This document shows positions 1 to 10,136 of a stretch of 64,000 bases of DNA, one piece after another; position 1 is the first letter of the stretch; the number at the start of each line of letters is the position of its first letter. Source of the DNA: Volvox africanus (lineage: Eukaryota; Chlorophyta; Chlorophyceae; Chlamydomonadales; Volvocaceae). Location of the stretch: NCBI GenBank assembly GCA_030268105.1, contig BSDZ01000101.1, forward strand, positions 1-64,000, in the 5' to 3' direction. The notes below the pieces were generated by a model. That model was not told the origin of the DNA, ran no database searches, and saw nothing but the letters and a program-made list of their open reading frames with translations. Made by a program: the position numbers and the translations under genes.

Positions 1-1026
1 CCCTAAAACCCTAAAACCCTAAAACCCTAAAACCCTAAAACCCTAAAACCCTAAAACCCTAAAACCCTAAAACCCTAAAACCCTAAAACCCTAAAACCCT
101 AAAACCCTAAAACCCTAAAACCCTAAAACCCTAAAACCCTAAACCCTAAAACCCTAAAACCCTAAAACCCTAAAACCCTAAAACCCTAAAACCCTAAAAC
201 CCTAAAACCCTAAAACCCTAAAACCCTAAAACCCTAAAACCCTAAAACCCTAAAACCCTAAAACCCTAAAACCCTAAAACCCTAAAACCCTAAAACCCTA
301 AAACCCTAAAACCCTAAAACCCTAAAACCCTAAAACCCTAAAACCCTAAAACCCTAAAACCCTAAAACCCTAAAACCCTAAAACCCTAAAACCCTAAAAC
401 CCTAAAACCCTAAAACCCTAAAACCCTAAAACCCTAAAACCCTAAAACCCTAAAACCCTAAAACCCTAAAACCCTAAAACCCTAAAACCCTAAAACCCTA
501 AAACCCTAAAACCCTAAAACCCTAAAACCCTAAAACCCTAAAACCCTAAAACCCTAAAACCCTAAAACCCTAAAACCCTAAAACCCTAAAACCCTAAAAC
601 CCTAAAACCCTAAAACCCTAAAACCCTAAAACCCTAAAACCCTAAAACCCTAAAACCCTAAAACCCTAAAACCCTAAAACCCTAAAACCCTAAAACCCTA
701 AAACCCTAAAACCCTAAAACCCTAAAACCCTAAAACCCTAAAACCCTAAAACCCTAAAACCCTAAAACCCTAAAACCCTAAAACCCTAAAACCCTAAAAC
801 CCTAAAACCCTAAAACCCTAAAACCCTAAAACCCTAAAACCCTAAAACCCTAAAACCCTAAAACCCTAAAACCCTAAAACCCTAAAACCCTAAAACCCTA
901 AAACCCTAAAACCCTAAAACCCTAAAACCCTAAAACCCTAAAACCCTAAAACCCTAAAACCCTAAAACCCTAAAAACCCTAAAACCCTAAAAACCCTAAA
1001 ACCCTAAAACCCTAAAACCCTAAACC
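1..1026. repeat. Telomere, (CCCTAAAA)n
   Basis: About 128 head-to-tail units of CCCTAAAA fill the first kilobase. They are the C-rich strand of a TTTTAGGG telomere, so the chromosome end lies to the left of base 1. A 7-bp CCCTAAA unit occurs near 138-144, and 9-bp units with five A occur near 970-990. The array stops at about 1026 and passes directly into unique-looking sequence with no gene between. The eight-base unit is characteristic of Chlamydomonas-type green algae, whereas plants and many other algae use TTTAGGG. Confidence 0.99.
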
Positions 1027-2640
1027 CATCGCATTATAGCCGTCTCCCTCCCCGTTGCTGTCCAACTCCCCGTCCACGTTGCCTAAAACACAATTTCCCA
1101 TTTCTTAATTATAACAGTGTAGGAATGATCCAAACGTTCTTATTCCAACAACGGAAATCTGAAAATATTTTTAAAGACATACATAATTCCTTGATGAAAA
1201 CCTGCATAATGTTTAATTCTAAAATTGTAAAAGTATAACCCTACATCATTCCTCAATCCCCCTCCCCCCTCCCTGTTGCCACCCCCATGCTGTCACATTG
1301 TCCCCCTCTCCATCGAAATTATTGCCGTCATATCCGCTGTCACCGTAACGCTCTCGCCCGCCCCCTCCCTGTCACCCTTGCCATCACTGTAGCAGTCCCC
1401 TTCCCCGTCGCCATCCCTCCCTGTCAGCTTTACCATAATTGCCGTCCCCGTCACTGTCAATGGCCACGTCGCCATTGCCGTGCCCCTCCCCCCTATGTCG
1501 TCGCCATCCTTGTCGTCGTCGCCATCCACTGCCACCCTCTCCGGAGTGCCGCATCCAGCACCAACACCAGCTCCAGCACCAGTGCCCGCGAAATGTGTGC
1601 CAGCACACGGACGCCCCCTTCTACCGCACGCGGGAAACATGGAAGAATGTGGCGTGGGCCGCGTGCTGGGGGAAGGGGGAAGGGGGAAGGGGGAAGGGGG
1701 AAGGGGGTGGCGTGCGTGAGGGAGGGCTGCAGGGGCCTCATGAGGGGGAGGGTTGGTCCGTGTGTTGGCGTGGGAAGGGGTAAAAGCCCTGGCGCGGATT
1801 AAGGGGGCGGCGGCAGGAAGACTGTGGGGACGACATGCGTGGGAAGGGAGCGGGGCCTGCAAGAGGGGAAATAGGCCGGCAAAGGCGTGCGGAAGACGAA
1901 GGGGGCGCCGGCCGCGTGCAGGGGAAGGAGGGACAGCAGCGTGCGTGTGGGAAGGGAGAAGACACGGCGTGCGTGGAAAACAGGTGGAGGCGCCGAGTGA
2001 TGTACAAGGGGGCGGGGGCGCCCTTTTTCCCCGCACGCCGCTTGAGACCCCTTCCCCCACACACCACCCCCATACCCCGCACGCTATACCCACGACCGCC
2101 CACGACCGCCTCCCCTGTTTCCCTCACAGACCGCCCCTTTCCCCCTCCGCACCCGCCCCGGGCCCCGTCAAGCCTCGCCTGTCCCCGTCCCTCTCCTTGT
2201 CCCCCGTTTGGCCATACCTGCGTCTGTTGCCAGCACACATTGCAGATTGCCCCATATGCACCTGCATAGGCGCCAAGATGGGGACAACAAAAGCATATGC
2301 CACACGTCTGGCATCTTACAACATGCAAAACCCCGTTACATTACCCCCCTGCTGTTACGGTAAAAACCCCTGCCCACGCGCTCCGCCCCTTTCCCCTTTT
2401 TGGGCCCCTCCCCAGTCCCCGTCCCCTTGCCCTCTCCCCGCCCCTCTCCCCGTCCCCCGTTCGGCCCTACTACCTGCGTGTGTTTTTACCAACAGCGCAC
2501 ATTGCAGATTGTTCCAATGCACCTGCATGCGCCAAGATGGGGGCACCAAAAGCACGTTCCAAACGTCACGCATTTTAGAGCACGCCAAAACATGTAACAT
2601 CATCGTACCATAGTGCCCACTTACATCCCAGTCCCCCGTC
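1027..2640. repeat. Subtelomeric repeat block, copy 1
   Basis: This starts with an AT-rich stretch of about 215 bp (1027-1243) that recurs almost unchanged at 2937-3154. It is followed by C/T-rich low-complexity sequence (1255-1610) and a G-rich then C-rich segment. The whole block from about 1250 on is recognisable again at 11890-13740. A short module reading GCACATTGCAGATTG, then CACCTGCA and GCCAAGATGG, occurs near 2235 and again near 2500. Long open frames here exist in several frames at once and come from biased composition. I see no supported gene. Confidence 0.8.
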
Positions 2641-2936
2641 CACGCCCCCTTACCCAGCACGCCACGCCCACTGCGCGGCACGCCACCCCACCCTCCCTTG
2701 CACAGCATGCCTCTCACGCTTCCACCACCGCACGCCGCCCCCGCCCCTTTTCACGCCAGTGATCCCCGCCCCCTTTTCCCGCCTCCCTCCCCTCCATCAT
2801 ATCCCCGTGGTGTTCTCATCCCGTGATCAATCTCATATCTCATCCCTTGTCGCTGTCTCCATCACCATCATCATCGCCGGCCCCCTCTCCCTCCCCCTCC
2901 TTGTCTCGCCATCACCATGTCACTGCGACCGTCCCC

Positions 2937-3154
2937 CTCCCGTCGCATTATAGCCGTCTCCCTCCCCGTTGCTGTCCAACTCCCCGTCCACGTCGCCTAA
3001 AACACAATTTCCCATTTTTTAATTATAACAGTATAGGAATGATCCAAACGTTCTTATTCCAACAACGGGAATCTGAAAATATTTTTAAAGACATATATAA
3101 TTCCTTGATGAAAACCTGCATAATGTTTAATTATAAAATTGTAAAAGTATAACC
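2937..3154. repeat. Second copy of the 1027-1243 AT-rich subtelomeric unit
   Basis: This segment matches 1027-1243 with only a handful of differences, including CATTATAGCCGTCTCCCTCC and the later block around GAAAATATTTTTAAAGACAT. It lies directly before the G/T minisatellite. A shorter, more diverged relative is found near 11815-11880. Direct duplication of telomere-adjacent sequence is normal for subtelomeres. The pair brackets block copy 1. Confidence 0.85.
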
Positions 3155-4445
3155 CTGTGTTGTGTGCGTTGTCGTATGCGGTATGTGGAGCTGTGTTTCG
3201 TGTGTGGTGCGGGGTCGTGTGATTCGTGTCCTGTGTCGTGTGCGTTTTCGTTGTTGGTGTCCTGAGCTGTGTGTCGTGTGTGGTGCGGGGTCGTGTGGCT
3301 CGTGCCCTGTGTCGTGTGTGTTGTCGTCTGTGGTGTGTGGAGCTGTGTGACGTTTGTTGTGCGGGGTCGTGTAGTTCGTGCCCTGTGTCGTGTGTATTTT
3401 CGTCTGTGGTGTGTGGAGCTGTGTGTCGTGTGTGGTACGGGGTCGTGTGATTCGTGCCCTGTGTCGTGTGCGTTTTCGTTGTTGGTGTGCTGAGCTGTTG
3501 GTTGTGTGTGGTGCGGGGTCGTGTGGTTCGTACGCTTTGTCCTGTGTGTTGTCATCTGTGGTGTGTTGACCTGTGTGTCGTGTGTGGTGCGGGGTCGTGC
3601 GATTCGTGCCCTGTGTCGTGTGTGTTTTCCTATGTGGTGTGCGGAGCTGTGTGTCGTGTGAAGTACGGGGTTGTGTGGCTTGTGCCCTGTGTCGTGTGTG
3701 TTTTTTTGTTATGAGGTGTGCGGAGCTGTGTGTCGTGTCGTGTGTGGTACGGGGTCGTGTGGCTCGTGCCCTGTGTCGTGTGTGGTTTCCTATGTGGTGT
3801 GCGGAGCTGTATGTCGTGTGAAGTACGGGAATGTGCGATTTGTGCCCTGTGTCGTGTGTGTTTTCGTTGTTGGTGTGCTGAGCTGTGGGTTGTGTGTGGT
3901 GCGGGGTCATGTGGTTCGTGCCCTGTGTCTTGTGTGTTTTAGTCTGTGGTGTGTGGAACTTTGTGTTGTGTGCGGTGCGGGGTCGTGTAGTTCGTGCCCT
4001 GTGTCGTGTGTGTTATTCTATCTGGTGTGCGCAGCTGTGTGTCGTGTGTGGTGCGGGGTCGTGTGGTTCGTGCCCTGTGTTGTGTGCGTTGTCGTATGCG
4101 GTATGTGGAGCTGTGTTTCATGTGTGGTACGGGGTCGTGTGGCTCGTGCCCTGTGTCGTGTGTGTTTTCGTATGTGGTGTGTGGAGCTGTGTGTCGTGTG
4201 AAGTACGGGGTCGTGTGGTTCGTGCCCTGTGTCTTGTGTGTTTTCGTATGTGGTGTGTGGAGCTGTGTGTCGTGTGTGGTGCGGGGTCGTGTGGTTCGTG
4301 CCCTGTGTCGTGTGTGTTTTCGTATGTGGTGTGTGGAGCTGTGTGTCGTGTCGTGTGTGGTACGGGGTCGTGTGGCTCGTGCCCTGTGTTGTGTGCGTTG
4401 TCGTATGCGGTATGTGGAGCTGTGTGTCGTGTCATGTGTGGTATG
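3155..4445. repeat. G/T-rich minisatellite array, left part
   Basis: Roughly 17 tandem copies of a unit of about 77 bp are present. Each unit has two half-units that both begin TGTGTCGTGTGTG. One half continues GTGCGGGGTCGTGTGG and the other continues TTTTCGTATGTGGTG. Copies differ by scattered substitutions and a few 5-bp TCGTG duplications. Because stops are rare in the repeat, long Cys/Val- or His/Thr-rich open frames run through it on both strands. These are repeat artefacts, not genes. Confidence 0.93.
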
Positions 4446-5258
4446 TTGTATCCTTCCTTCTTCAATCATGTATTAGCTCTGCACGTCTAGGTGTTAGCTG
4501 CGTGCGTACCAAGCTTACGAACAGCAAGGCAAGCCAATGCGAATAGTAGACAGCGGAAGACTCAATAGCAAGGAAAGATTCAACTTACAATGTTCTTCAG
4601 TTACAGAATTATAGTCTGCCGTCAGACCCCATGGGCAATGTTCATCACTCGGCTGCAGATGGAATGCTAGAATAGCTCAGGCCGAATATAAATGATTATA
4701 TCGTATGTATGCGTATCAGATAGAGTTAAGTACTCGAATACTTGGTCCAAAGTTAGCGTCGCACCGACTTCGGTCTCTAGGCGGCCGTCCTCGCACCTAT
4801 CACGTCACGATACCGATGTGCAGTACAGGTCTCACTGGATTACGACCTCAAGTGTGAGTACCTTGGTAATACTGCTCTAAATATCGTGTCATTCGTGATA
4901 TTATTGGATGCAACGCATGCAATACGCAAAGGTCCGAATATCGATATTCGGTTGCCGACCCAACCATCGTGATCGTCGCATTCTTGCATACGCGTATGGT
5001 TTTCGACACAGATGAGATAATACTATTCAAAGTATTATTACGTGATATAATATGCCAATGGATAGATCACGCATTAATTATCAGCCTCGAGTCAAACATG
5101 TTGACCGACAGCACAATGTCATGAATGATGATGCGACATGCCTGATTAGCTAGATATACTCGAGTATATCATGCTAATATGATTGTATTATGCTTCATGA
5201 TATCTGAATGCATTGCGGCCTTCATAAATGTAAACGGTGATTGAACCCGTGTACAAAA
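4446..5258. mobile_element. Non-repetitive ~0.8-kb insertion inside the minisatellite
   Basis: The minisatellite is interrupted here by ordinary-complexity sequence and resumes in the same orientation afterwards. The 7-bp word TGGTATG ends the left array (4439-4445) and starts the right array (5259-5265), as expected for a target-site duplication. The insert begins TTGTATCC and ends GTGTACAAAA, so TGTA/TACA ends are possible. It has no open frame above about 60 codons. Its last ~130 bp (5127-5257) recurs at 9572-9705. This could be a solo LTR or a non-autonomous element. No family was recognised. Confidence 0.65.
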
Positions 5259-5800
5259 TGGTATGGGGTCGTGTGGTTCGTGCCCTGTGTCGTGTGTGTT
5301 TTCGAATGTGGTGTGTAGAGCTGTGTGTCGTGTGTGGTGCGGGGTCGTGTGGTTCGTGCCCTGTGTTGTGTGCGTTGTCGTATGCGGTATGTGGAGCTGT
5401 GCGTCGTGTCGTGTGTGGTACGGGGTCGTGTGGTTCGTGCCCTGTGTCGTGTGTGTTTTCGTATGTGGTGTGTGGAGCTGTGTGTCGTGTGTGGTGCGGG
5501 GTCGTGTGGCTCGTGCCCTGTGTTGTGTGCGTTGTCGTATGTGGTATGTGGAGCTGTGTTTCGTGTGTGGTACGGGGTCGTGTGGTTCGTGCCCTGTGTT
5601 GTGTGTGTTTTCGTATGTGGTGTGTGGAGCTGTGTGTCGTGTGTGGTGCGGGGCCTTTTGGTTCGTGCCCTGTCTCTTGTGTGTTTTCGTATGTGGTGTG
5701 TGGAACCGTGTGTCGTGTGTGGTGCGGGGTCGTTTGGTTCGTGCCCTGTGTCTTGTGTGGGGTTGTATGTGGTGTGTGGAGCTGTGTGACGTGACGTGAC
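5259..5800. repeat. G/T-rich minisatellite array, right part
   Basis: About seven to eight further copies of the same ~77-bp dimeric unit continue after the insertion, with the same orientation and variants. The array decays near 5770-5815. Open frames in this stretch come from the repeat itself. Confidence 0.92.
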
Positions 5801-5814
5801 GTTCGTGCCCTGTG

Positions 5815-7948
5815 TTGTTTATCTTTGCGTATTACCCATGGCGCGGGGGAGGGAGTACTGCGGGGATTATCTTATGGCGGGGGAGGGGACTGCGTGGTAC
5901 GGTGGGGCGGGGGTTGGTGGGGTGGGTGTACTGCAGGGGGTATGGGGGAAGACATGCCCGGGGTATAGTTAGGAGTACAGGGTGTGGAGAGGGTAAAACA
6001 TACATAAAAAATAAAAAGCAAAATACTTGCCTGGCGTGGAATAGAAAAGAAAAAGTTATTATATGTATTGGTGGGCACGTTTTTGTGCGGGTGTGGGTTG
6101 GGGCATGGCGGGGTATACGGTGGGGTATACGGCGGGGTTTAGCCGTATACCGTACACCTTGTCGCGATTGCGGCCCACATGAAGTTCTCTTACTAGTATT
6201 TTTGCACATTCGCTGCAATTGTCAGATATTTATATAAGGTATATAGCACACATTTTATCACTAATTGTAGGATTTTGTTGTCACACCGCCATCTTTTGTG
6301 CCGCCACAACAAAGTGCCACCCACAAGTAAGTCAAGCATTAGACATCCTGATTCTTACTTATATATTGTTAACAAAATCGTTGAATGCTAAATTGCCGCC
6401 GCAGGAAAAGCTTCGTGTATTGGTGCGTCGCCATGGAGAGCATCAGAGGCGTCACGTCTCTGACGAGACGGTGAAATCGGTCTCTACACTGCGTCAACAA
6501 GGTAAGTGGGACACAGTGGATGTTGTGGCGTGAAGGGACAGGGTCGACGTGGTGGCGTTGTGTTGTGGCGGCGCACTGGGATTGAGAATGGTGGCGGGAC
6601 TCATAGCTATATGGGCTGCATGTAAAAAGAGGATCTAATAGTATTATGATGAACAATAGTATGATAATCTATCCAATGAACAAAGCTCTGTGCGTTTCCC
6701 TTGGGGCTGCTGCTACCCTGTTCCTCTGCTCGCTCCTTTAGGAATTCACCTCATTTAAGCCGCCATGGGCTTAACTTGGAAAGGGCTTCTGGTGGTAGTA
6801 GTATATTTACCGCTCCGTCCGTCGTAGCAACGCTGTTGTGGTTGCAGCTCTGATGCCTCGCCTGAAGGGATTTCTGGTGAGGAGGGGAGAGTGGCACGTA
6901 GGCGTGTGGGGTGTGTGGAGGGATCAGAGGAGAGACGCAGGGAGGCTGACGCAGTGGTGGTGGTGGTGGTCGTGGTGGTCGTCTTCGTCTCCTGTGTCTT
7001 CTTCTTCGACGTGGTGGTCGTGGTGGTCGTCATTGTGGTGGTGGTGGTGGTGGCGGGCGAAGGGGTGACGGGTGTGTGTGTGTGTGGGTGGGTCTTAGGG
7101 TTAGGGTGTGTGGTGCACCAGTCAGGAGGATCAATGAGCTTGTGTGGGTCTATGTGCGGAGATCATGATGATGAATATGACTAATGATGAATAGAGACAT
7201 TCCCAGAAACGACTTTTGTCAGATGCCCAAAAGCTACCCAAAAGAATATAGAAGCTGAGCTCTTTTACCTATCGTCTATCAAACAGGCAAACATACACAA
7301 GATTGCACTTCAAGTATGTTAACGTGGCATAAGCCGGGCGCTGAAGCGCCAACTAGCGAGCGGCTGTCATGATGTAGACAATTTTACTGTACAGGTACGA
7401 ATCCCCATCAGAACGCATGGGTGGAAGGTCTCTCAGTCCAATAATTGACTAGTTTCCCGAGTGCGAAACCGTAGGGAATCGTCATCACTTATGGCGCGCA
7501 TATGATGGACATCCATCGGTCTCACGCCATAAACCCAAATAGCACACATTTGGGGTATATGCTGTACACCGTCTGTCTGTGCTGTCCCTTACTATATTTT
7601 CTGATTGTGTGGGCTCACAGAGCATGTTTCATGAACAGCACACATGCATAACACCACTGCTACCACCATCCAGAAGACCGATGACAACTGAGACACAGAC
7701 CTTAGACTGCCAATGCTCCAGAAACAAATAAAGTAATCGACTATTGGATGCAGATGGGCTCCTTGAAGAGTGCTAGACCCAGCCAGGGGTGACCATGTAG
7801 CCATACAGGATGCCAGCTGATGGATACTTGTGCAACATGCCAAGTGCTGGGTCACTAAAAACCTTAAACCCTAACACTATTACTGCTAATCGCTATTCTA
7901 CTTAGCCCGAGCTAAGCCTGAACTTCACTTATCACCACCGCGTGATGA
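5815..7948. other. Subtelomeric stretch without a supported gene
   Basis: The first part (5835-5990) has many G-runs on the + strand. A perfect 10-bp inverted repeat with an 8-base loop lies at 6124-6151 (GGTATACGGC / GCCGTATACC). From 6950 to 7060 there are GTG/GTC trinucleotide repeats. Two short telomere-like words occur, TTAGGGTTAGGG near 7095 and AAACCCTAA near 7865. I found no splice-consistent exons and no RNA gene. Confidence 0.6.
6950..7060. repeat. GTGGTG/GTCGTC trinucleotide microsatellite
   Basis: An almost pure run of GTG with GTC and TTC variants covers about 110 bp. It produces Val- or Trp-rich open frames on the + strand and Thr-rich ones on the other strand, none of which is credible as a protein. 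Confidence 0.9.
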
Positions 7949-8097
7949 TTGCTTGCTTCCGGCGCTGACAGCAATTTCGTCCATTGCATCGCTTCGATCT
8001 GTAAGACTGTAAGTTATATCTCTTCTTGTCTTGAAGTCTTCCGCTGTCTCTGTTTGCTCTCGCTTGCCTTGCTGTACTTGCAAGTGCTCGCGCATCG

Positions 8098-9015
8098 GTG
8101 TCGAAAGCCTTCAGACGCGCAGATTCTTATGAGCAAACACGAAGGAGAGGTACAACAATCTGGACCGATAACTCGGCAGTCTCGGCGTTCAAAACGCAAC
8201 CCCGGTTAAACCGGCGCCAAGTGCGCTGGCTTGCTGAGCTCGAAGAATTCAACTACGTCATCGAGCACAAGCCGGGCAAGACCACCGTCGTGGCTGATGC
8301 AGTCAGCCGACGACTGGACCTACGGGTCCACACCATGACGGTCTCCGTGGCCAAGGCTGCCATCGACCTGGCCACCACCATCCGCAGAGATGGTCCACAG
8401 GATGAGACCTACACTCGCCTCAAGGAGCAAGCCATCAAGAACTCCAAAGAGGACCCCCTGTTCAAGCTATACAATAGCTTGCTGTACTATGAGCCGCGTG
8501 GTGCCCTACGGACTCGCCTATACATCGGTGGATACCTACACCACCACCTGCCCCTTGTGCCAACGGTGCAAACACAGGCATGGCCGCCCCCTGGGCAAAT
8601 CTCAACCACTGCCCATCCCCGAGCGGCCCTGGCAGTCCATTTCCCTGGATCTAATCCCGGACCTGCCAAAATCGCACCGTGGCGACGTCGCCATCGCCAT
8701 CTTTGTATGCCGGCTTTCCAAGATGATGCGCGTCATCCCTGTCAACACGAACATCACAGCCGAGCGCCTAGCAGAGGTCGCTTACGACTAGGGTGTTCCT
8801 ATTCTACGGTCAGCCAGAGAGCATTGTCTCCGACCGTTACCTAAGTTCACGAGGAGATGCTCCGCCACTACGTGGATGCCAACCACAACAACTGGTGTGA
8901 CCTCCTGCCCCAACTCGAGTTTCGCCTACAACTCGAGCGTCCAAGCCTTGACGTGCTTCACCCCGTTCAAGCTAGTCCTGGGCTATGAGCCCACCACCCC
9001 CGTTCTGTGACCAAG
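8098..9015 (+). mobile_element. Decayed Ty3/gypsy pol remnant (RNase H end to integrase)
   Basis: Three successive reading frames carry pieces of a Ty3/gypsy polyprotein. The first, about 8150-8530, has a WTDNSAVSAF then QPRLNRRQVRW then VVADAVSRR arrangement, typical of the end of the RNase H region and its tether. The second, about 8530-8790, has a CPLCQRCK zinc-binding motif and an ERPWQSISLDLI segment typical of integrase. The third, about 8850-9010, resembles the integrase segment that precedes the chromodomain region. Frame changes and a stop break it, and reverse transcriptase, protease and most of gag are missing. It is a dead copy lying upstream of the LTR at 9160. Confidence 0.85.
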
Positions 9016-9159
9016 AACCGGCAACGACGCAGCAGTTTTCGTACACCCTTGGTCATTTCGTAAACCCTTGGTCATTTCAACACGCCTGTTACCTACCACT
9101 TGGTGGAGTTTGCTGGAGTTAGAGTTGCGGGGACACAACCTTTCGCGGAGGGGGGATGG

Positions 9160-9566
9160 TGTAACAGGGCAAATGGCGCAGAAGCGCCAGAACGAGTGAA
9201 ACTGACTTGTTGTATTTGGCTTTTATGACAATAACTTAATTGCGTTATAATAGATTAGTTATTATAAATATAACGCATAGAACTTGGACAAGTCGCATGG
9301 GACTTCTTGCATGCGAGCATTCGTACAATGGTGTCAGTTGTAGAATGCGCGCCAGTTTCGAATAGACGTAAGGCCCCCTTATGTGCCAGGCAGCGCTATT
9401 TAAGGCGCCTAGATTATTGAGACAGACACTTCCTTTACCAATATTAACTTACTATAATGTAAACTATAAGGAGTCACCCTTGCACCACGTGCCCTACGGC
9501 ACATGCCCATGACTTGGAGCTCGCCATTATAGCTACTCCTAACAGCTAGGCGCTCCCTCTGTTACA
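9160..9566 (+). mobile_element. 3' LTR of the Ty3/gypsy element
   Basis: A purine tract (GCGGAGGGGGGATGG, 9145-9159) is followed immediately by TGTAACAG. About 407 bp later the sequence ends CTGTTACA, so the ends form the inverted TG...CA repeat expected of an LTR. Inside lies a TATTTAAGGC promoter-like box near 9398 and AT-rich sequence near 9230-9280. No matching 5' LTR is present upstream within the window, so the left end of the element is lost. Confidence 0.8.
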
Positions 9567-9571
9567 TAGAT

Positions 9572-9705
9572 GGTGATGCGACGTGCCTGATTAGCTAGAT
9601 ATACTCGAATATATCATGCTAATATGATTATATCATGCTCCATAGTGCTCGAATGTATTGCCGCCTACTTCAGTGTAAACGGTGATCGAACCGGCGTACA
9701 ACACT
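9572..9705. repeat. Copy of the right end of the 4446-5258 insertion
   Basis: This segment shares GCCTGATTAGCTAGATATAC, the following ATATCATGCTAATATGATT and a TGTAAACGGTGAT word with 5127-5257, and ends at the same place (GTACAA). It starts just downstream of the LTR end. The LTR element therefore probably inserted into an older copy of the unknown element and removed or displaced its left part. Confidence 0.8.
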
Positions 9706-10058
9706 CCCTTCGGGTATGGGACTCACATTACATACAGCGTCCAGGCAGCATCATTGCCCAGGCAGGCGTTGACAACCTGAACAAGTGGCGGAAGGCACAA
9801 CTTGGCCTCAATAACCAAGTGTGGAGGAAGAAAATGGTGGAGAGGATGCTTGATGTGGAGGCAAAGGGACCGGCTAATGAGGGAAAGGGCCAGGGGGGGA
9901 AGAGGGGGAGGAGGCGGAGGAAGGGAAGTACGAAGAGGAGGAGGAGGAGGAGGGGGAGTATGATGAGGGGGAATATGGGGATGGGGATGATGATGATGAT
10001 GATGATGATGAGTATGATGAGAGGGAAGGATATCTGGGGGGGAGGGTTACAGAGGAAT
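9706..10058 (+). other. Unrecognised coding-like segment running into GAG/GAT repeats
   Basis: One frame from about 9710 to 9870 has protein-like composition, with words such as RVWDSHYIQRPGS, AQAGVDNLNKWR and NNQVWRKKMVERML. It then runs into GAGGAG and GATGAT microsatellites (9930-10020) that give Arg- and Met-rich nonsense before a stop at 10088. I do not recognise the family. It may be an exon fragment of a gene or transposon truncated by repeat growth. No splice-consistent partner exon was found nearby. Confidence 0.3.
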
Positions 10059-10136
10059 AAGGTTCCATATCACTGGAATGATGAATAACAGGATCAACGA
10101 ATTCTGTTATTCCTCATTCCAGTGATATGGAACTTT
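10059..10136. other. Long foldback hairpin
   Basis: Arms of 29 bp at 10063-10091 and 10104-10132 are inverted copies with a single mismatch, separated by a 12-base loop (GATCAACGAATT). Four more outer positions pair if one G-T wobble is allowed, giving a stem of about 33 bp. Such a stem could be a tiny foldback transposon, a small-RNA precursor or a strong transcript terminator. No open frame uses it. Confidence 0.85.

Noticed and set aside
1287..2613. Overlapping open frames of 150-290 codons on both strands
   Set aside because: These are Pro/Arg/Gly-rich products of C-rich or G-rich low-complexity sequence. The same frames are not conserved in the copy at 11.9-13.7 kb.
3127..4490. Long His/Thr-rich (minus) and Cys/Val-rich (plus) open frames
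   Set aside because: They are translations of the G/T minisatellite in several frames at once; unit changes shift them freely and no splice or start context supports them.
3155..5800. CRISPR-like spacing of repeats
   Set aside because: The units are contiguous minisatellite copies without unique spacers, in a nuclear eukaryotic chromosome end.
7380..7420. tRNA-like T-arm word GGTACGAATCCCC
   Set aside because: No matching acceptor, D or anticodon stems could be folded around it.
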